From: Scolanthus callimorphus
Taxonomy: Eukaryota > Cnidaria > Anthozoa > Actiniaria > Edwardsiidae
Length of the DNA stretch: 64,000 nucleotides
Direction: 5' to 3'
NCBI GenBank assembly: GCA_033964015.1
Contig: CM066913.1
Coordinates: 11,092,953 to 11,156,952 of the forward strand
Position 1 is the first letter of the stretch. The number at the start of each line of letters is the position of its first letter. The notes beneath the pieces are model-generated. The model ran no database searches and was not told the origin of the DNA. It was given only the letters and a program-made list of their open reading frames with translations. Both the position numbers and the translations under genes were made by a program. Below, in pieces: positions 11,801 through 20,337 of this stretch.

Positions 11801-14800
11801 TATAGAGAAAACACGGGAAAAGTTATTGTTTAACGTGACCAGGTATATAAAAAAAAATAATAATAATATAAAAAATAATGGGTTACGCAAATCGGCTCCA
11901 CTAGGTGGCTCTTCTTCCGTTGCGGGGCCTACGGTTTTACGTCCTTATCCGAGAAGACGTGAAGGTCTAACCATTTGCAGATGTTACAGCAAAGGCAGCA
12001 CCTTCTCCTCAATTATTTAGAAAAGACCCTGAGTGTTGGTCCGGCCAGGGTTTGAACTCCCAACCTCCCGCACATAAGCCCGGCGCTCTACCACTGCGCA
12101 AACCGGTCGGCGGTATATATCACACTTTTCCTTTACTTTTCTAAACCAATGTTTATTTCTTACCCACACAATCGAGCCGTCCTCGTAACTGGTAACCTTG
12201 CCGGCACAAGCACTCGTACGAGCCCACGGTGTTATTGCAGAAATGCTGACAGCGACCATTGTTTGTTGAACATTCATCAACGTCTGGAAAATGTTAGTGT
12301 GTTCACAAATAAATTAATGTATTATTTCGATAGGTTGATTTTCTGAAGTTCACCGTGATTGACGAATCGTCCAAAGAAACTCCTGTTTTTAGAACCTCGT
12401 GAATCGTGCCCTACCCCTCCTCCCGTTGGCATCCCTGTTATTACTACTGTGTCTTACCTGTACAGTTTTTTCCATCCGCGAGGAGATTATAACCAACATA
12501 ACATGAGCAATGATATGCGCCATGGGTATCAGTGCACTGGTGCTCGCGAGCCTCCGTTATTCACTAAGCATTCGCCGATGTCTGAGAAAGGGAGAAAGAA
12601 TACTTATTTAACCGATTTCACAGTGACTGGGGTAAACCAAACGCAGAAAGTATTGCACCAATTCTGAACAAAACGCAGAGGAGTAAACGCAAAGTGCGTG
12701 CGAATTACTCACGAAACTCATCAGGAATCCACTCTAGTTATTCGGTGTTCATAGAGGACATTTCTTGTTTCTAGATTTCTCATAATGTTCGCTTAACACT
12801 TTACTTCAAATTGTCGAACTATAACTTTCATCCTGCTGCCCTTGTTACTCCCGACAAGGTACCAAGATGTGGAGAAACGCACTTTCATACCATGTCAACA
12901 TTGGTTTGGTTTCAAGGTCTTGACTTACCCTGACAATTCGTGCGGTTCACAAGGGCAAAGCCAGGTCGGCACTGGCAAAAGTACGAGCCAAACGTGTTTG
13001 TGCAGTTGTGATTGCATCCTCCGTTATCTGTCAGGCACTCATTGATGTCTAAATATCAACGCATAGTAGTTAACACCGAGTTAACGCCCTTTGTATATAG
13101 CGGCGGGAATATTTCTTGTTTCTTTCTTTTACATTGAGAAGTTTCTCCTTGTTTAAATCTCCAAGTCCATAATTGGTTTAAAGACCCACCGATTCCCATA
13201 TATGGGGTTTCAGCAGAAATCCCAGTGTTCTAACCTTTTGTACATCTCGTTCCGTTCCATCCTGGTAAACACTGGCAAGTTCCAGGTTTGACGCAAGTGC
13301 CATTTCCACACCCGCTAGTGCAGATAGCTAAGGAAGAGAGGAAAGCCGGCCGTGAATAAAGATTGACATAAGTTGTATACCGGAAATATCGCACTGTACG
13401 ATTAACAGGTTATTTAACAATTAGTCAAATCACACTAGAGCAGATTTCGTATGACTGTGAAAAGTGCCGCGACACGGTGCGGTACTGTCGCGGTGGCGGT
13501 ACGGAACCTGGCCTGCTGTAGATACCGAATGAAATCACTTAGTCGCGGCGCGGTCACGGTCGCGGAGCGGTACAACTTTGTCGCGGAACTTTTCACAGTC
13601 ATACGAAATCTGCTCTAGTGGTCTATTATCAATGCTGCGTTCTGATTGGTTGAGCTACTAGTAGGCTATAAGTTATAGCCTACTAGTAGCGAAAAGTGTC
13701 GGATTTGAAAGCCAGAAAATGGCAAATGACCAGAACAAAAACATTCTTTTGGCAAAACAAATTGACCTACTAGTGTGATATGACTAAAACAATTATTCCT
13801 CTCGCCCTCGTGGCCTCTGAGTCAATAGCCCATTCAGCCTTCGGCCTCATGGGCTATTGACTCAGAGCCCATTCGGGCTCGAGGAATAATTGCTAATTAG
13901 TCACCGAAGGCGACGTAAATATCGGCGAAGTCGAGGTGACTATTCGCCGATATTTACGGAGCTGAAGAGTCTAATTGTTTTAGTATAATTACTCGAGCGA
14001 CTTTTAAGATTTTTGACAAAAAGAAATCGGATTTAGGTGTATTTCTTTTAGCTTCTCGTAAGTAAAGTGCGCGCGCGATCCCCACTGCTTTCAAAATATT
14101 CCTAACGTCTCGACCAATCAGCGCGTGGAATCGCTTGAGTAATTATACTAAAATAATATATTAACAGCATGTGGTAGTTACTTACGAATAGAGCATTCAT
14201 CTCCTTTCGGTCTCCATCCATTTGCGCATGTGTAAATTGGCCGTGTCCTCTGCACAGCAACGTAATGGGTACCCACAATTTAATATGTGAGGATCCTGAA
14301 AGACGATTCAGACAAACAAAAATCGCACCTTTTAAACAATTTATACAGCTAAATTTCTGATGTAAGATTTTAAAGTTTGGAGGATTCTGTTCCAATGCAG
14401 GAAGGGGTACATTACTTGTTATTGAGTGAAAGGTGCACTTGAAGATAAAGTAAGGAAATCATTACTAACACCCGATATTGCTAAATATACCTGCATATTG
14501 TTCTAAATCTTTTAAATGTACAATCCCACCAGCTGCCACATGTTCTAGTGCAAGTCCGTCTTTGCCGTCTTTTTGCGTGTGTACGCCCTTCCTGTACGTA
14601 GTATTTTTTGGATAATGTGATGACGTTACGCCTGTCAAAGCAAAGGTAAAAATGTTGATCCACTTCCATCACTTAGTGTTAACCTTATTGAATAGAGTGA
14701 TTTTCATCCGGCTGTGAAACAAAACTAGTAGTCAGTGTTTATAATAGTTTCTACTAGTGATAATTAAAAAGGAGAATACAATAGAAATGACTTTCATAGT

Positions 14801-15523
14801 GTATATTAGTGCGTATTTGTTAGTATCTATTTCACAGCCGGATGAAAACCACTCTATTATTTTTTTTGAGTCAAATCAAACTAGTGGCCTATTGTCAATG
14901 CTGCGTTCTGATTGGTTGAGCTACTACTAGGCTATAAGTTATAGCCTAGTAGAAGCGAAAAGTGAAAAGGCAAAAAAAAATGGCAAATTACCAGACCAGA
15001 AGAGTCTTTGGCTATACAAATTGACCTACTAGCGTGATTTGACTAAACAATTATTCCTCGAGCACGAACCGGCTCTGAGTGAATAGCCCATGACACCGGA
15101 GGCTTCCCACATTTAATGTCATGCAGGACCCTTCTCTTCCAATACGTATATTGTCACAGAAAAAGGCGAATACGAAAAAATAATTTAAAACAGCTGATGT
15201 TGAGCATCAACTGAAACATTATGTGCAATTTCTGCTCGAGGAACGTATCTGATTGGTTGGATTTTTCCGCCAAATTCCCCCCCCCCCCCTCCCCGCCACC
15301 ACACACACACGCACACACAGGCCGACTTAGGACTCCCCCTCCAGGGATGTTAGGAGGCCCATCCGGTCTATGGGCCGAGGTAAAAGAAAGAGGAAAGCAG
15401 CATTGGCGAAATAACTAACTGTTATTACCCGCCGGGTCTCAGCGAAGCATTGCACGTAGGAGCACTGGCAAACCAGAAAAGGATTGGTATAGCAATCAAC
15501 AATAGCTTCATATCAACTTGCAT
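2222..15523 (-). CDS. Gene 2: EMI/EGF/sushi/Ig single-pass receptor with tyrosine-rich tail
   Basis: This multi-exon gene encodes about 2,600 residues. Exons (high to low coordinate): 15429-15523, 14491-14631, 14186-14247, 13235-13327, 12929-13048, 12458-12581, 12164-12283, 11487-11609, 11278-11403, 11028-11144, 10761-10934, 10217-10389, 8598-9999, 7854-7986, 6245-7525, 3618-6110, 3367-3522, 3021-3182, 2222-2890. Domain order: signal peptide, EMI, EGF, six mostly calcium-binding-type EGFs, two CCPs, EGF, long unassigned ectodomain, two Ig domains, GCC2/GCC3-like Cys-rich module, transmembrane helix, cytoplasmic tail. EMI plus EGF recalls the MEGF family, but Ig, CCP and the long middle do not fit it. 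The start is the ATG at 15523, with a second in-frame ATG four codons later. At least five one-base indels interrupt the frame (12548, about 10318, 9671-9676, 4157-4160, 3696-3699), a sixth is probable near 6095, and the junction into the last exon is one phase off. Most are probably sequence errors, but a decaying gene is not excluded. Role as adhesion or matrix receptor is inferred. Confidence 0.8.
3021..3522 (-). CDS. Gene 2 exons: Cys-rich GCC2/GCC3-like module and juxtamembrane linker
   Basis: Exon 3367-3522 encodes a compact Cys-rich repeat with the pattern CPPGTY...C.ACPFGSYQ...[14 protein letters not shown], typical of the ephrin-receptor-like GCC2/GCC3 module seen in extracellular mosaic proteins. 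The end of the previous exon (CPARQ...GFQC) supplies the first part of the module. Exon 3021-3182 encodes a Pro/Thr/Arg-rich linker that places the module just outside the membrane. Exon lengths are 156 and 162 bases, both multiples of three with phase-1 boundaries, matching the phase used through most of the gene. Confidence 0.75.
3618..6110 (-). CDS. Gene 2 large exon: coiled-coil-like stretch, two Ig domains, SEA-like linker
   Basis: This single exon of about 2.5 kb starts with a Cys-containing segment ([14 protein letters not shown]) and Glu/Lys/Ala-rich helices that look coiled-coil. It carries a polybasic [11 protein letters not shown] site (5345-5366), then further helical N-glycosylation-rich sequence. 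Two Ig domains follow (about 4690-4400 and 4400-4140), each with the Cys..Trp..(D/N)SG.Y.C pattern ([12 protein letters not shown] and [12 protein letters not shown]). A segment of about 150 residues with no firm match follows (possibly SEA-like), then the first Cys of the GCC2/GCC3 module. The frame shifts at the A run 4157-4160 and the G run 3696-3699 (plus strand), each repairable by one extra base. A third missing base near 6094-6098 would remove a stop just after the acceptor. Three missing bases leave the exon length divisible by three, as phase-1 to phase-1 splicing requires. Confidence 0.75.
6245..7986 (-). CDS. Gene 2 exons: unassigned ectodomain with Cys-rich cluster
   Basis: Exon 7854-7986 (133 bases, phase 0 to 1) is polar and helix-prone. 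Exon 6245-7525 (1,281 bases, phase 1 to 1) is open throughout. It encodes a beta-rich first half with several N-glycosylation sequons, then a helical stretch, then a cluster with the pattern [19 protein letters not shown] and further Cys up to [10 protein letters not shown] do not recognise a family. The Cys cluster is probably a small disulfide-bonded module. The section lies between the EGF/CCP front of the receptor and its Ig domains. Confidence 0.7.
8000..8560. other. Gene 2 intron without recognisable content
   Basis: This intron of about 610 bases lies between the exon ending at 8598 and the one starting at 7986. It is AT-rich and I see no hairpin, tandem repeat or coding segment in it. 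The alternative reading of the preceding exon runs to a stop at 8568. I prefer the GTGAAG donor at 8597 because its phase fits the next exon once the missing base at 9671-9676 is allowed for. Confidence 0.4.
8598..9999 (-). CDS. Gene 2 large exon: EGF module plus long unassigned domain
   Basis: The exon starts with a short EGF ([17 protein letters not shown] then [13 protein letters not shown]) and continues into about 420 residues with scattered Cys and many N-glycosylation sequons, for which I have no family. It ends in a basic stretch RARARSKR that resembles a furin site, immediately at the proposed GTGAAG donor. The frame breaks at the T run 9671-9676 (minus strand A6). One additional A joins the two open frames, and the exon length becomes 1,403, as phase-1 entry and phase-0 exit demand. 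Without it the upstream frame hits a stop near 9600. Confidence 0.72.
10217..10934 (-). CDS. Gene 2 exons: two sushi (CCP) modules
   Basis: Exon 10761-10934 (174 bases) encodes a CCP with HGLLNCSGQ, then [19 protein letters not shown] and a final W..SLDSC. Exon 10217-10389 encodes a second one, opening with [13 protein letters not shown] and closing with [15 protein letters not shown] and W.PEVPAC. The second exon is 173 bases long, and its two halves are in different frames. One missing base near 10316-10321 would restore both the frame and the expected length of 174. CCP modules mediate protein-protein contacts in complement-like and adhesion proteins. A decayed third copy lies between them at 10484-10572. 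Confidence 0.8.
10484..10572 (-). pseudogene. Decayed partial copy of a CCP exon
   Basis: About 90 bases match the 3' half of the neighbouring CCP exon (10768-10863) at high identity, for example the shared tract gcggtccgcctgacaa. The copy has lost one base relative to its parent in the Cys-to-Tyr-Glu region, so the module frame is broken, and it lacks the 5' half. It lies in the intron between the two CCP exons, with a hairpin element (10579-10716) between copy and parent. It is best read as a relic of local exon duplication. Confidence 0.75.
10579..10716. mobile_element. MITE-like hairpin in gene 2 intron
   Basis: The ends are inverted copies: tagcctgcgttagcggctct at the left and agagcccctacgcaggcta at the right. 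The interior is also palindromic (ggggcgagcgaataaaaccgg against ccggttttcgctcgcccc). At 138 bases with no coding capacity it is a typical miniature inverted-repeat element. It sits between the CCP exon and its decayed duplicate. Confidence 0.8.
11028..13327 (-). CDS. Gene 2 exons: one EGF and six mostly calcium-binding-type EGF modules
   Basis: Seven exons each encode one EGF with phase-1 boundaries: 13235-13327 (plain [19 protein letters not shown]), then 12929-13048, 12458-12581, 12164-12283, 11487-11609, 11278-11403 and 11028-11144. The six starting with D-[IVT]-[DNG]-EC follow the calcium-binding EGF opening, four of them with the canonical D-[IV]-[DN]-EC, and most carry the Asn and aromatic residues of the consensus (for example [16 protein letters not shown]). 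In a membrane protein they would form a rigid calcium-stabilised stalk. Exon 12458-12581 is 124 bases instead of 123. An additional base at 12548 splits the module into two frames. A SINE lies in the intron at 11846-12112. Confidence 0.85.
11846..12112 (-). mobile_element. tRNA-derived SINE
   Basis: On the minus strand the element starts with a tRNA-like head. It has an A-box-like tttgcgcagtggtagagcgc and a B-box gagttcaaaccc (plus strand 12048-12059) spaced as in a tRNA gene. An unrelated body of about 160 bases follows, then an AT-rich tail with ATT repeats and a T run at 11850-11880. RNA polymerase III internal promoter plus simple-repeat tail is the standard SINE layout. The degenerate head argues against a functional tRNA. 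It lies in an intron in the same orientation as gene 2. Confidence 0.75.
13421..13790. mobile_element. MITE copy A, interrupted by another element
   Basis: The outer ends are inverted: attagtcaaatcacactag at the left and ctagtgtgatatgact at the right. The body (aatgctgcgttctgattggt, then the palindrome ctataagttatag) also occurs at 14872-15045, so this is a repeat family with two copies 1.3 kb apart. Copy A carries an insertion at 13439-13614, absent from copy B. Confidence 0.75.
13439..13614. mobile_element. Nested hairpin element with CTAG target duplication
   Basis: The element begins agcagatttcgtatgactgt and ends with the reverse complement, giving terminal inverted repeats of over 25 bases and a GC-rich loop. 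It is flanked on both sides by ctag (13435-13438 and 13615-13618). The related repeat at 14872 shows the uninterrupted sequence with a single ctag, so it acts as an empty site. A 4-base duplication is known for several DNA-transposon superfamilies; I do not assign one. Confidence 0.8.
13795..13912. repeat. Palindromic repeat
   Basis: Arms aattattcctctcgccctcg and cgggctcgaggaataatt flank an inner inverted pair (gagtcaatagccc and gggctattgactc). A divergent part of the same sequence follows MITE copy B at about 15048-15090, so the palindrome belongs to the same composite repeat. Another palindromic stretch (gtaaatatcggcga/tcgccgatatttac) follows at 13914-13965. Confidence 0.65.
14186..14631 (-). 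CDS. Gene 2 exons: EMI domain
   Basis: Exons 14491-14631 and 14186-14247 join in phase 2. They encode a segment running from [15 protein letters not shown] through the Cys-rich centre [14 protein letters not shown] to [16 protein letters not shown], closing with [12 protein letters not shown]. This matches the EMI pattern of an N-terminal Cys-rich module of about 70-80 residues that ends in a 'PGW..GDxC'-type motif just before EGF repeats, as in MEGF and emilin-type proteins. EMI domains mediate assembly or ligand binding at the cell surface. The second exon uses an acceptor cagag at 14248-14249, and the other candidate acceptors give stops. Confidence 0.75.
14693..14856. mobile_element. MITE with 27-base terminal inverted repeats
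   Basis: The left end is tagagtgattttcatccggc and on to tgtgaaa. The right end is tttcacagccggatgaaaac followed by cactcta, its near-perfect reverse complement. The length is 164 bases with an AT-rich interior and no open frame. It lies in the intron next to the first EMI exon. Confidence 0.8.
14872..15045. mobile_element. MITE copy B (uninterrupted)
   Basis: This is the second copy of the element at 13421-13790, sharing aatgctgcgttctgattggt and the inner palindrome ctataagttatag. It ends in ctactagcgtgatttgact. It lacks the 176-base insertion of copy A. Simple-sequence DNA (C runs and CA repeats) follows at 15276-15320. Confidence 0.7.
15429..15523 (-). CDS. Gene 2 first coding exon: signal peptide
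   Basis: The exon encodes [20 protein letters not shown] followed by [11 protein letters not shown], a classic signal peptide with a short polar start, a hydrophobic core of about 14 residues and small residues before a likely cleavage site. It ends at a GTAATA donor in phase 2, which fits the first EMI exon. Having its own signal peptide is the main reason for treating this as a gene separate from gene 1 upstream. Confidence 0.75.
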
Positions 15524-15654
15524 TTCTTGCTTTCTGTCAAAATAAAATATCAAGCAAATGTTAACCATCTCGCTTCCCAGAATTTGATGACAGCGCAGGT
15601 ACGTAACTGAAAACTCATTCACGCTGGACTCTTTTTGAAAATTATCAACTTGTC

Positions 15655-16142
15655 CAAGTGTGGTTCTGGTGCAAAAGCTAGTTTCTCAAATATGTTCATA
15701 TTTGATATTTTTACACGCAACATTTGCCGGGAACTAGGTGCGAATACAAGTTCAAGATCTATCGCCCTGGACATTTTTTCGCGTTACCACTGTGTGCATT
15801 GCTACGCGACCTCAAAACCAAAACGCTGGATTCGGCCACTTCAGCGGGTCGACATTGATTGCAAAATCAACCAAAATGGTTTAAAGCTATCCTTTGGCTT
15901 CCTTGACTCGAATGTCTAACTTTCCGGTTCAAGAAAATTGACAACAATTTTCATGCGTAAAATCGCCAATCCCCCAACAGTGAATTTTAAGGACGCGTAG
16001 CAATGCATACGGTGGTAAAGGTATACTATGATAACTATGATCTTGTTTTCACTTTATTCCAGACAGAGGCTGCGTGTAAAAATACAAAATATGAACATAT
16101 TCGAGAAACTAGCTTTTGCACCAGAACCAAACTTTCTCAGGT
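15655..16142. mobile_element. Foldback element, about 490 bp
   Basis: The outer arms are long inverted copies: ggttctggtgcaaaagctag at about 15661 against ctagcttttgcaccagaacc at about 16107. The match continues inward through the tract near 15720 and again as ttaccactgtgtgcattgct against agcaatgcatacggtggtaa. The centre is near 15900. It has no protein signal, so it is a non-autonomous foldback transposon between the two genes. Confidence 0.75.
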
Positions 16143-18450
16143 TCATCTATTTTTGCTAGTTTCGTCGGCTGAAAAAAATTGTCTTGCCATATTTTGAGGG
16201 CCATCTATACCTTCACTCGACATGAAATTGGGCTTAGTTTACTTCTTGACGTTCAATCATGCAAAATTTCTTTTGTTAGGCAGTATTGACTGCAACAAAG
16301 AATCCGTGCCGATGCAATAAAACAAAGAACGAATTAACCTGCCCACACGAAGATTTGTTTTCGACGCTAGCATCAGCTCACAAGCTTTGACGAGCGCATG
16401 CTCTATACAAATTTCCCACATGCTGCAAAGAAGCAGTTGTATCGTTGTAAACCTTGGGATGGATTTTGCGGTTAGAGTTTCAGCTCTAGCCTATTTAAAC
16501 CCACTAAATTCATAATAATTAGAAAGCAAGTAAAAAGTTTGAATTTCAAAGGCAAAAAGGCGCCTGAACTAACTTGAAATCGGCTTGGAGAATGTTCTCC
16601 CAACTTCGTATACGTACGATTAGACAATTAGCTTATGAATTAGCGCCAAGTGTGTTGTCTGTCAAGGTTGAGACAGTGACAGTGAGAGCACTGGTGCTAT
16701 TTTCAGAAAGTATCATAATCATAACTCTACAAGAGTGAAAGGTTGTTTCTGAAACACAATATCATTTGGAAGGTAATCATAACTCTACAAAGTGAAAGGT
16801 TGTTTCTGAAACACAATATCAACCTGTCGCTAAGAATGTGTATATTAATTGCGCTTATGCCCTCTTAAATTGAATTGAAAAACATACCGTTCTTCTGGTT
16901 TCCAATTTACAAAATTAGTGGCCTTTCCATTTTCAGCTCATTTCCTTGAAGTGGCCTATTACTTCATGGAACACATGAGATAGGAAATGCACAGGAAGTA
17001 CAAAGCCCTACGAATTTGTTTTTGTTTTTTACAGAAATCGAGAATATTTTTTACAGCACGAATCTGTTTCGCTGTTAATAAAAATTGACTTAAAATTCCA
17101 AGAATCACAATAAGAATTACATAAGGAAAGGCTGATACTAGGCAAAAATTTTGTGACAATAAAGCCCGATGCCGTGCGCGACATATCGACATAAGGACGT
17201 TATGTTGCAACGAAAAAAGAATGGGAAAATAATTAAAATGATCGATATTTTCCATGGAATATCACTAGATTACTTCACCAAAGCAATCTTACGTTATTTT
17301 TTGTAGTTTAGTCCACTAAATTGTGATATTTTCGTTATGTCGCAAGTGTGCACCATTACAGTATGGTATGATTATACAGTTGGCCAATTTCTGAATGTAC
17401 ATAAATAAAACCTCAATAACTTCATTTTGAGTATGATGAACACATAACTGCTTCTCGTAACTCTAGCATTTGTTAATGCAGACATTTGTTAAAATCACCA
17501 CACTAAGCAAGTAAGTTTCCGCTTATCTATGTACATAGTCGAGCTATCTAAACTATTTTGGGCGCATTGTAGAGTTGGCAGGAAGTGGAGCTATAGTTTT
17601 TTTAAATATAAATAAAGTTTTTAACCAGAGAGAAGACGTAAAAAGGAAGACATGCTGTATTTTGCTTCATCCACCATTTTCTTATGAGCCTCCTTTCCTT
17701 CCGTGCTTTGAGCCATTCAGATGATGTGCTCACTTTGAACGTAATCGAAATAACACTAGTTCTTTGCAATGTTTCTTTTGCAAAGATATTCGGCCATTGT
17801 ACTTGTTGCATCACTATTACGTACCTTTCGGAAGGAAGGCAGTAGCAGTGCCCAACCTGAATTTTAGAAATCGTCAGTGCACTTGAAGAGCTGTGCTCAA
17901 CTCCGACGCTGAGGTCCACTGAGCAAGCAGACTGTAAGCATTCCTGATAATAGCTTAAGCCTGACTACATTATTAATTAATTGTACACAAACGTTGACTG
18001 GAGCAAGTTCTTAAATGCCTGTCACCATTGGCTCGTGGGATACACAAACTTGGGCACAGAAGTGTCCTTAGTGTCTTTAGAACAGAGAAAACAAAAGTTA
18101 TTTTCATCCTCCCCATCCCAAGTCGAAGCACAAAGATCAAATTACGGCAGCAGTACATAATTTGTGGCACAGTTCATACATTTGGAGTTTCCCTTGAGCC
18201 TTTGGTGGTGGGCATTAGAATCTTGTTCCGATCAACGTTTTTCGAAAAGGGTGTATAGCTATTACAATAACGGATGCTCGCGATGCGTTATGGGAAAACG
18301 GACTATCTTAATGTCAGCAAAACTGAAATGGACTATTTTCTCAGGCTTGGCAAACAACACTCATACGGTTTGACAGGCTAGTCTTCAGACAGCGCTTACT
18401 CGTCAGACAAACGTTTCGCTTCGATAAAACCCTGCGTCTGTCTCACTGAG
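16143..18450. other. Intergenic stretch without a recognisable gene
   Basis: Open frames are short and lack domain or splice evidence. A tandem duplication of about 55 bases lies at 16713-16822. A sequence around 16560-16630 (ttgaaatcggcttgg) recurs in divergent form at 19870-19930, suggesting an old dispersed repeat. I find nothing else I can name. Confidence 0.4.
16713..16822. repeat. Tandem duplication, about 55 bp x 2
   Basis: The phrase gtgaaaggttgtttctgaaa, preceded by atcataactctaca and followed by cacaatatca, occurs twice in a row with two small differences. It is a recent local duplication. Confidence 0.85.
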
Positions 18451-18460
18451 CCTCGGGACC

Positions 18461-18841
18461 AGTCTCGTACCCAGAAGCCGGTTTTTTTTAGGGCGCGCAA
18501 AGATTTGTGGGATAGTTTAGCAAGGCAAGGAAGGAGTTATGGGATACTTTTAACAGGGCGCGCAAAGAGTTATGGGATATGCAGAGAACAGTTCATTGCC
18601 CGCCGTGTAATACTCGTTCCCAGTCCCTTCGCCTCCAAAACAGTTTAAGCGGGGCGCGCAGGGAGTTATGGATTACTTTTAAAAGGACGCGCAAAGAGTT
18701 ATGGGATATACAGAGAACAGCTCATGGCGCGCCGTGTAATACTCGATCCCAGTCCCTACGCCTCCAAAACAATTTTCATAGAGAAATCGATTTGAGAGAT
18801 CACCGCAAGAGACGCAAAAAAAAACGTCTGGGTACGAGACT
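18461..18841. mobile_element. Mutator-like MITE with 11-bp target duplication
   Basis: Perfect inverted ends agtctcgtacccaga and tctgggtacgagact bound 381 bases. The element is flanked by gcctcgggacc on both sides (18450-18460 and 18842-18852). An 11-base duplication fits Mutator-like transposons (8-11 bases) better than most superfamilies. The interior holds two tandem copies of a unit of about 128 bases, seen as gcgcaaagagttatgggata at about 18563 and 18691. It has no credible protein, so it is non-autonomous. Confidence 0.75.
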
Positions 18842-20336
18842 GCCTCGGGACCACCCCCTGGCGAAACTCTGCCTTCTTTAGACACCAGCAGACCATACAC
18901 CAAGGGGGGAGAGTGGAGTTTTGCTCCCCACAGGTTCTTCCAAGACCCGTTGACACGGCAGATCAACGAAGGGGTCAGAATCAACATCTCTACAGAGAAT
19001 GGCAGAGTTTCGCCAGAGGGTGGTCCCGAGGCTTGACACGGTCACAGGTCTTTAGAGAGAAAGAGAAAAAAAAAGAGAAAGGGACTCGGAGCATGCGCCC
19101 AATCATATAGTTTCCACATGGATTGAGTACAAAAGGTCATCCATGTCGGATGCTGTCAATCGATCACCAACTGAAGAGGGCTTGGAGAGCCGAAACATTT
19201 TGTACATTAATCACGAGACACTGAGCGATACACACAGACCAAGTGGTAAAGACTACCAAAAGACAGGTAAGAGGAAAAACCAAAATCATCACTATAATCA
19301 ATACCACGGTTGCCAAAATCCAAAGTTTTGCAAGCAAGAAGAAACGTATAGGATTGAAAATGCATTCACTGGATCTTTCTCACAAATACCTCCCTGCTTG
19401 TTTCACCGAGGCAACCTTTCAAAGCTTCAGATATTTCTTTACGCTTTTTCAAGGTGAAATGATTAAATTAAGGAGGCTGCCTACAAGCAAGAGGTCCAAC
19501 TTTGGAATTTTCCTGCGAAACTTTGGAAACGTAAATTTTTTTCTCGCGCGAACATTGCCCTCCTAATATGCTTAAGTTTAAGTTCTGTGAGTAGGAAGAA
19601 AATTCGCCACCAGAATCGCATTGTGAAGCCTTTCTCGTGTTCAGAAGTGTGGTTTGCGAAATCGCCCTAAAACGTGAAGTTTGCGTTTATGTTTGTCAGG
19701 GAAAATCAAAACCACTTTTAGACGTCAAGATTGGTAGAGTTGTAGTTGAATATCTTGGGAATACGTTGGCAGTCAGAAACTTATTAATTTGGTAGTAAAA
19801 AGCAAGTATATTCCATGAATACTGGACGACGCGCAAAAAAAAGTAGAATTTTACAGTCAAAAAAGTTGCCTTGAATCATTTGAAATCGGCTTGGTGAATG
19901 CCGTCTAAACTTCGTGTAGGGCTAGACAAATGTGTAAGGAGTAAGGCTCAGTGTGTCATTTCAAAAGTTTAGATCGAATAGCACTTCAGATGCCTGTCAA
20001 TCAAAAGTGTGCTCCCCCCTGTAACGTTGCTATGGTAACTCCTATAACAATAAAACATACATCACTACTAATTTCAATCTTTCTCCAGTAAGTGGTCGAA
20101 GTTTGGTTTTAATAGCTTTTTGCATTTCGAAGCTACAATCGCATAAAGTCAAGTAGTCAAGCCCGAGAAAAATTGTAGGCAGCCTCCTAAGGAGTCGAGA
20201 AAACTGACAACTAAACGCAAGATAATAGTGTGTTGCTTTTGGTTCTCGATCCGATAGGCTGACACAACAAAGATCCAACCACTGACAATAGGCGGAGCGC
20301 GAAGTAAACGCAGAAAGCCTGACTTTTACTTTCGAT
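18842..20336. other. Intergenic stretch with inverted repeat, no gene seen
   Basis: An inverted pair lies at 18843-18874 and 19001-19035 (ctggcgaaactctgcc against ggcagagtttcgcc), and it includes the target sequence used by the neighbouring element. The rest has short open frames only and no domain or splice support. Confidence 0.4.
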
Positions 20337-20337
20337 A

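Noticed and set aside
12048..12112. Functional tRNA gene
   Set aside because: Promoter boxes are present, but the cloverleaf is degenerate and the unit continues into a SINE body with an AT-rich tail.
18579..18987. Open frames on both strands of about 100 codons
   Set aside because: They lie within and beside the MITE at 18461-18841 and are made of its tandem units. Their composition is not protein-like.
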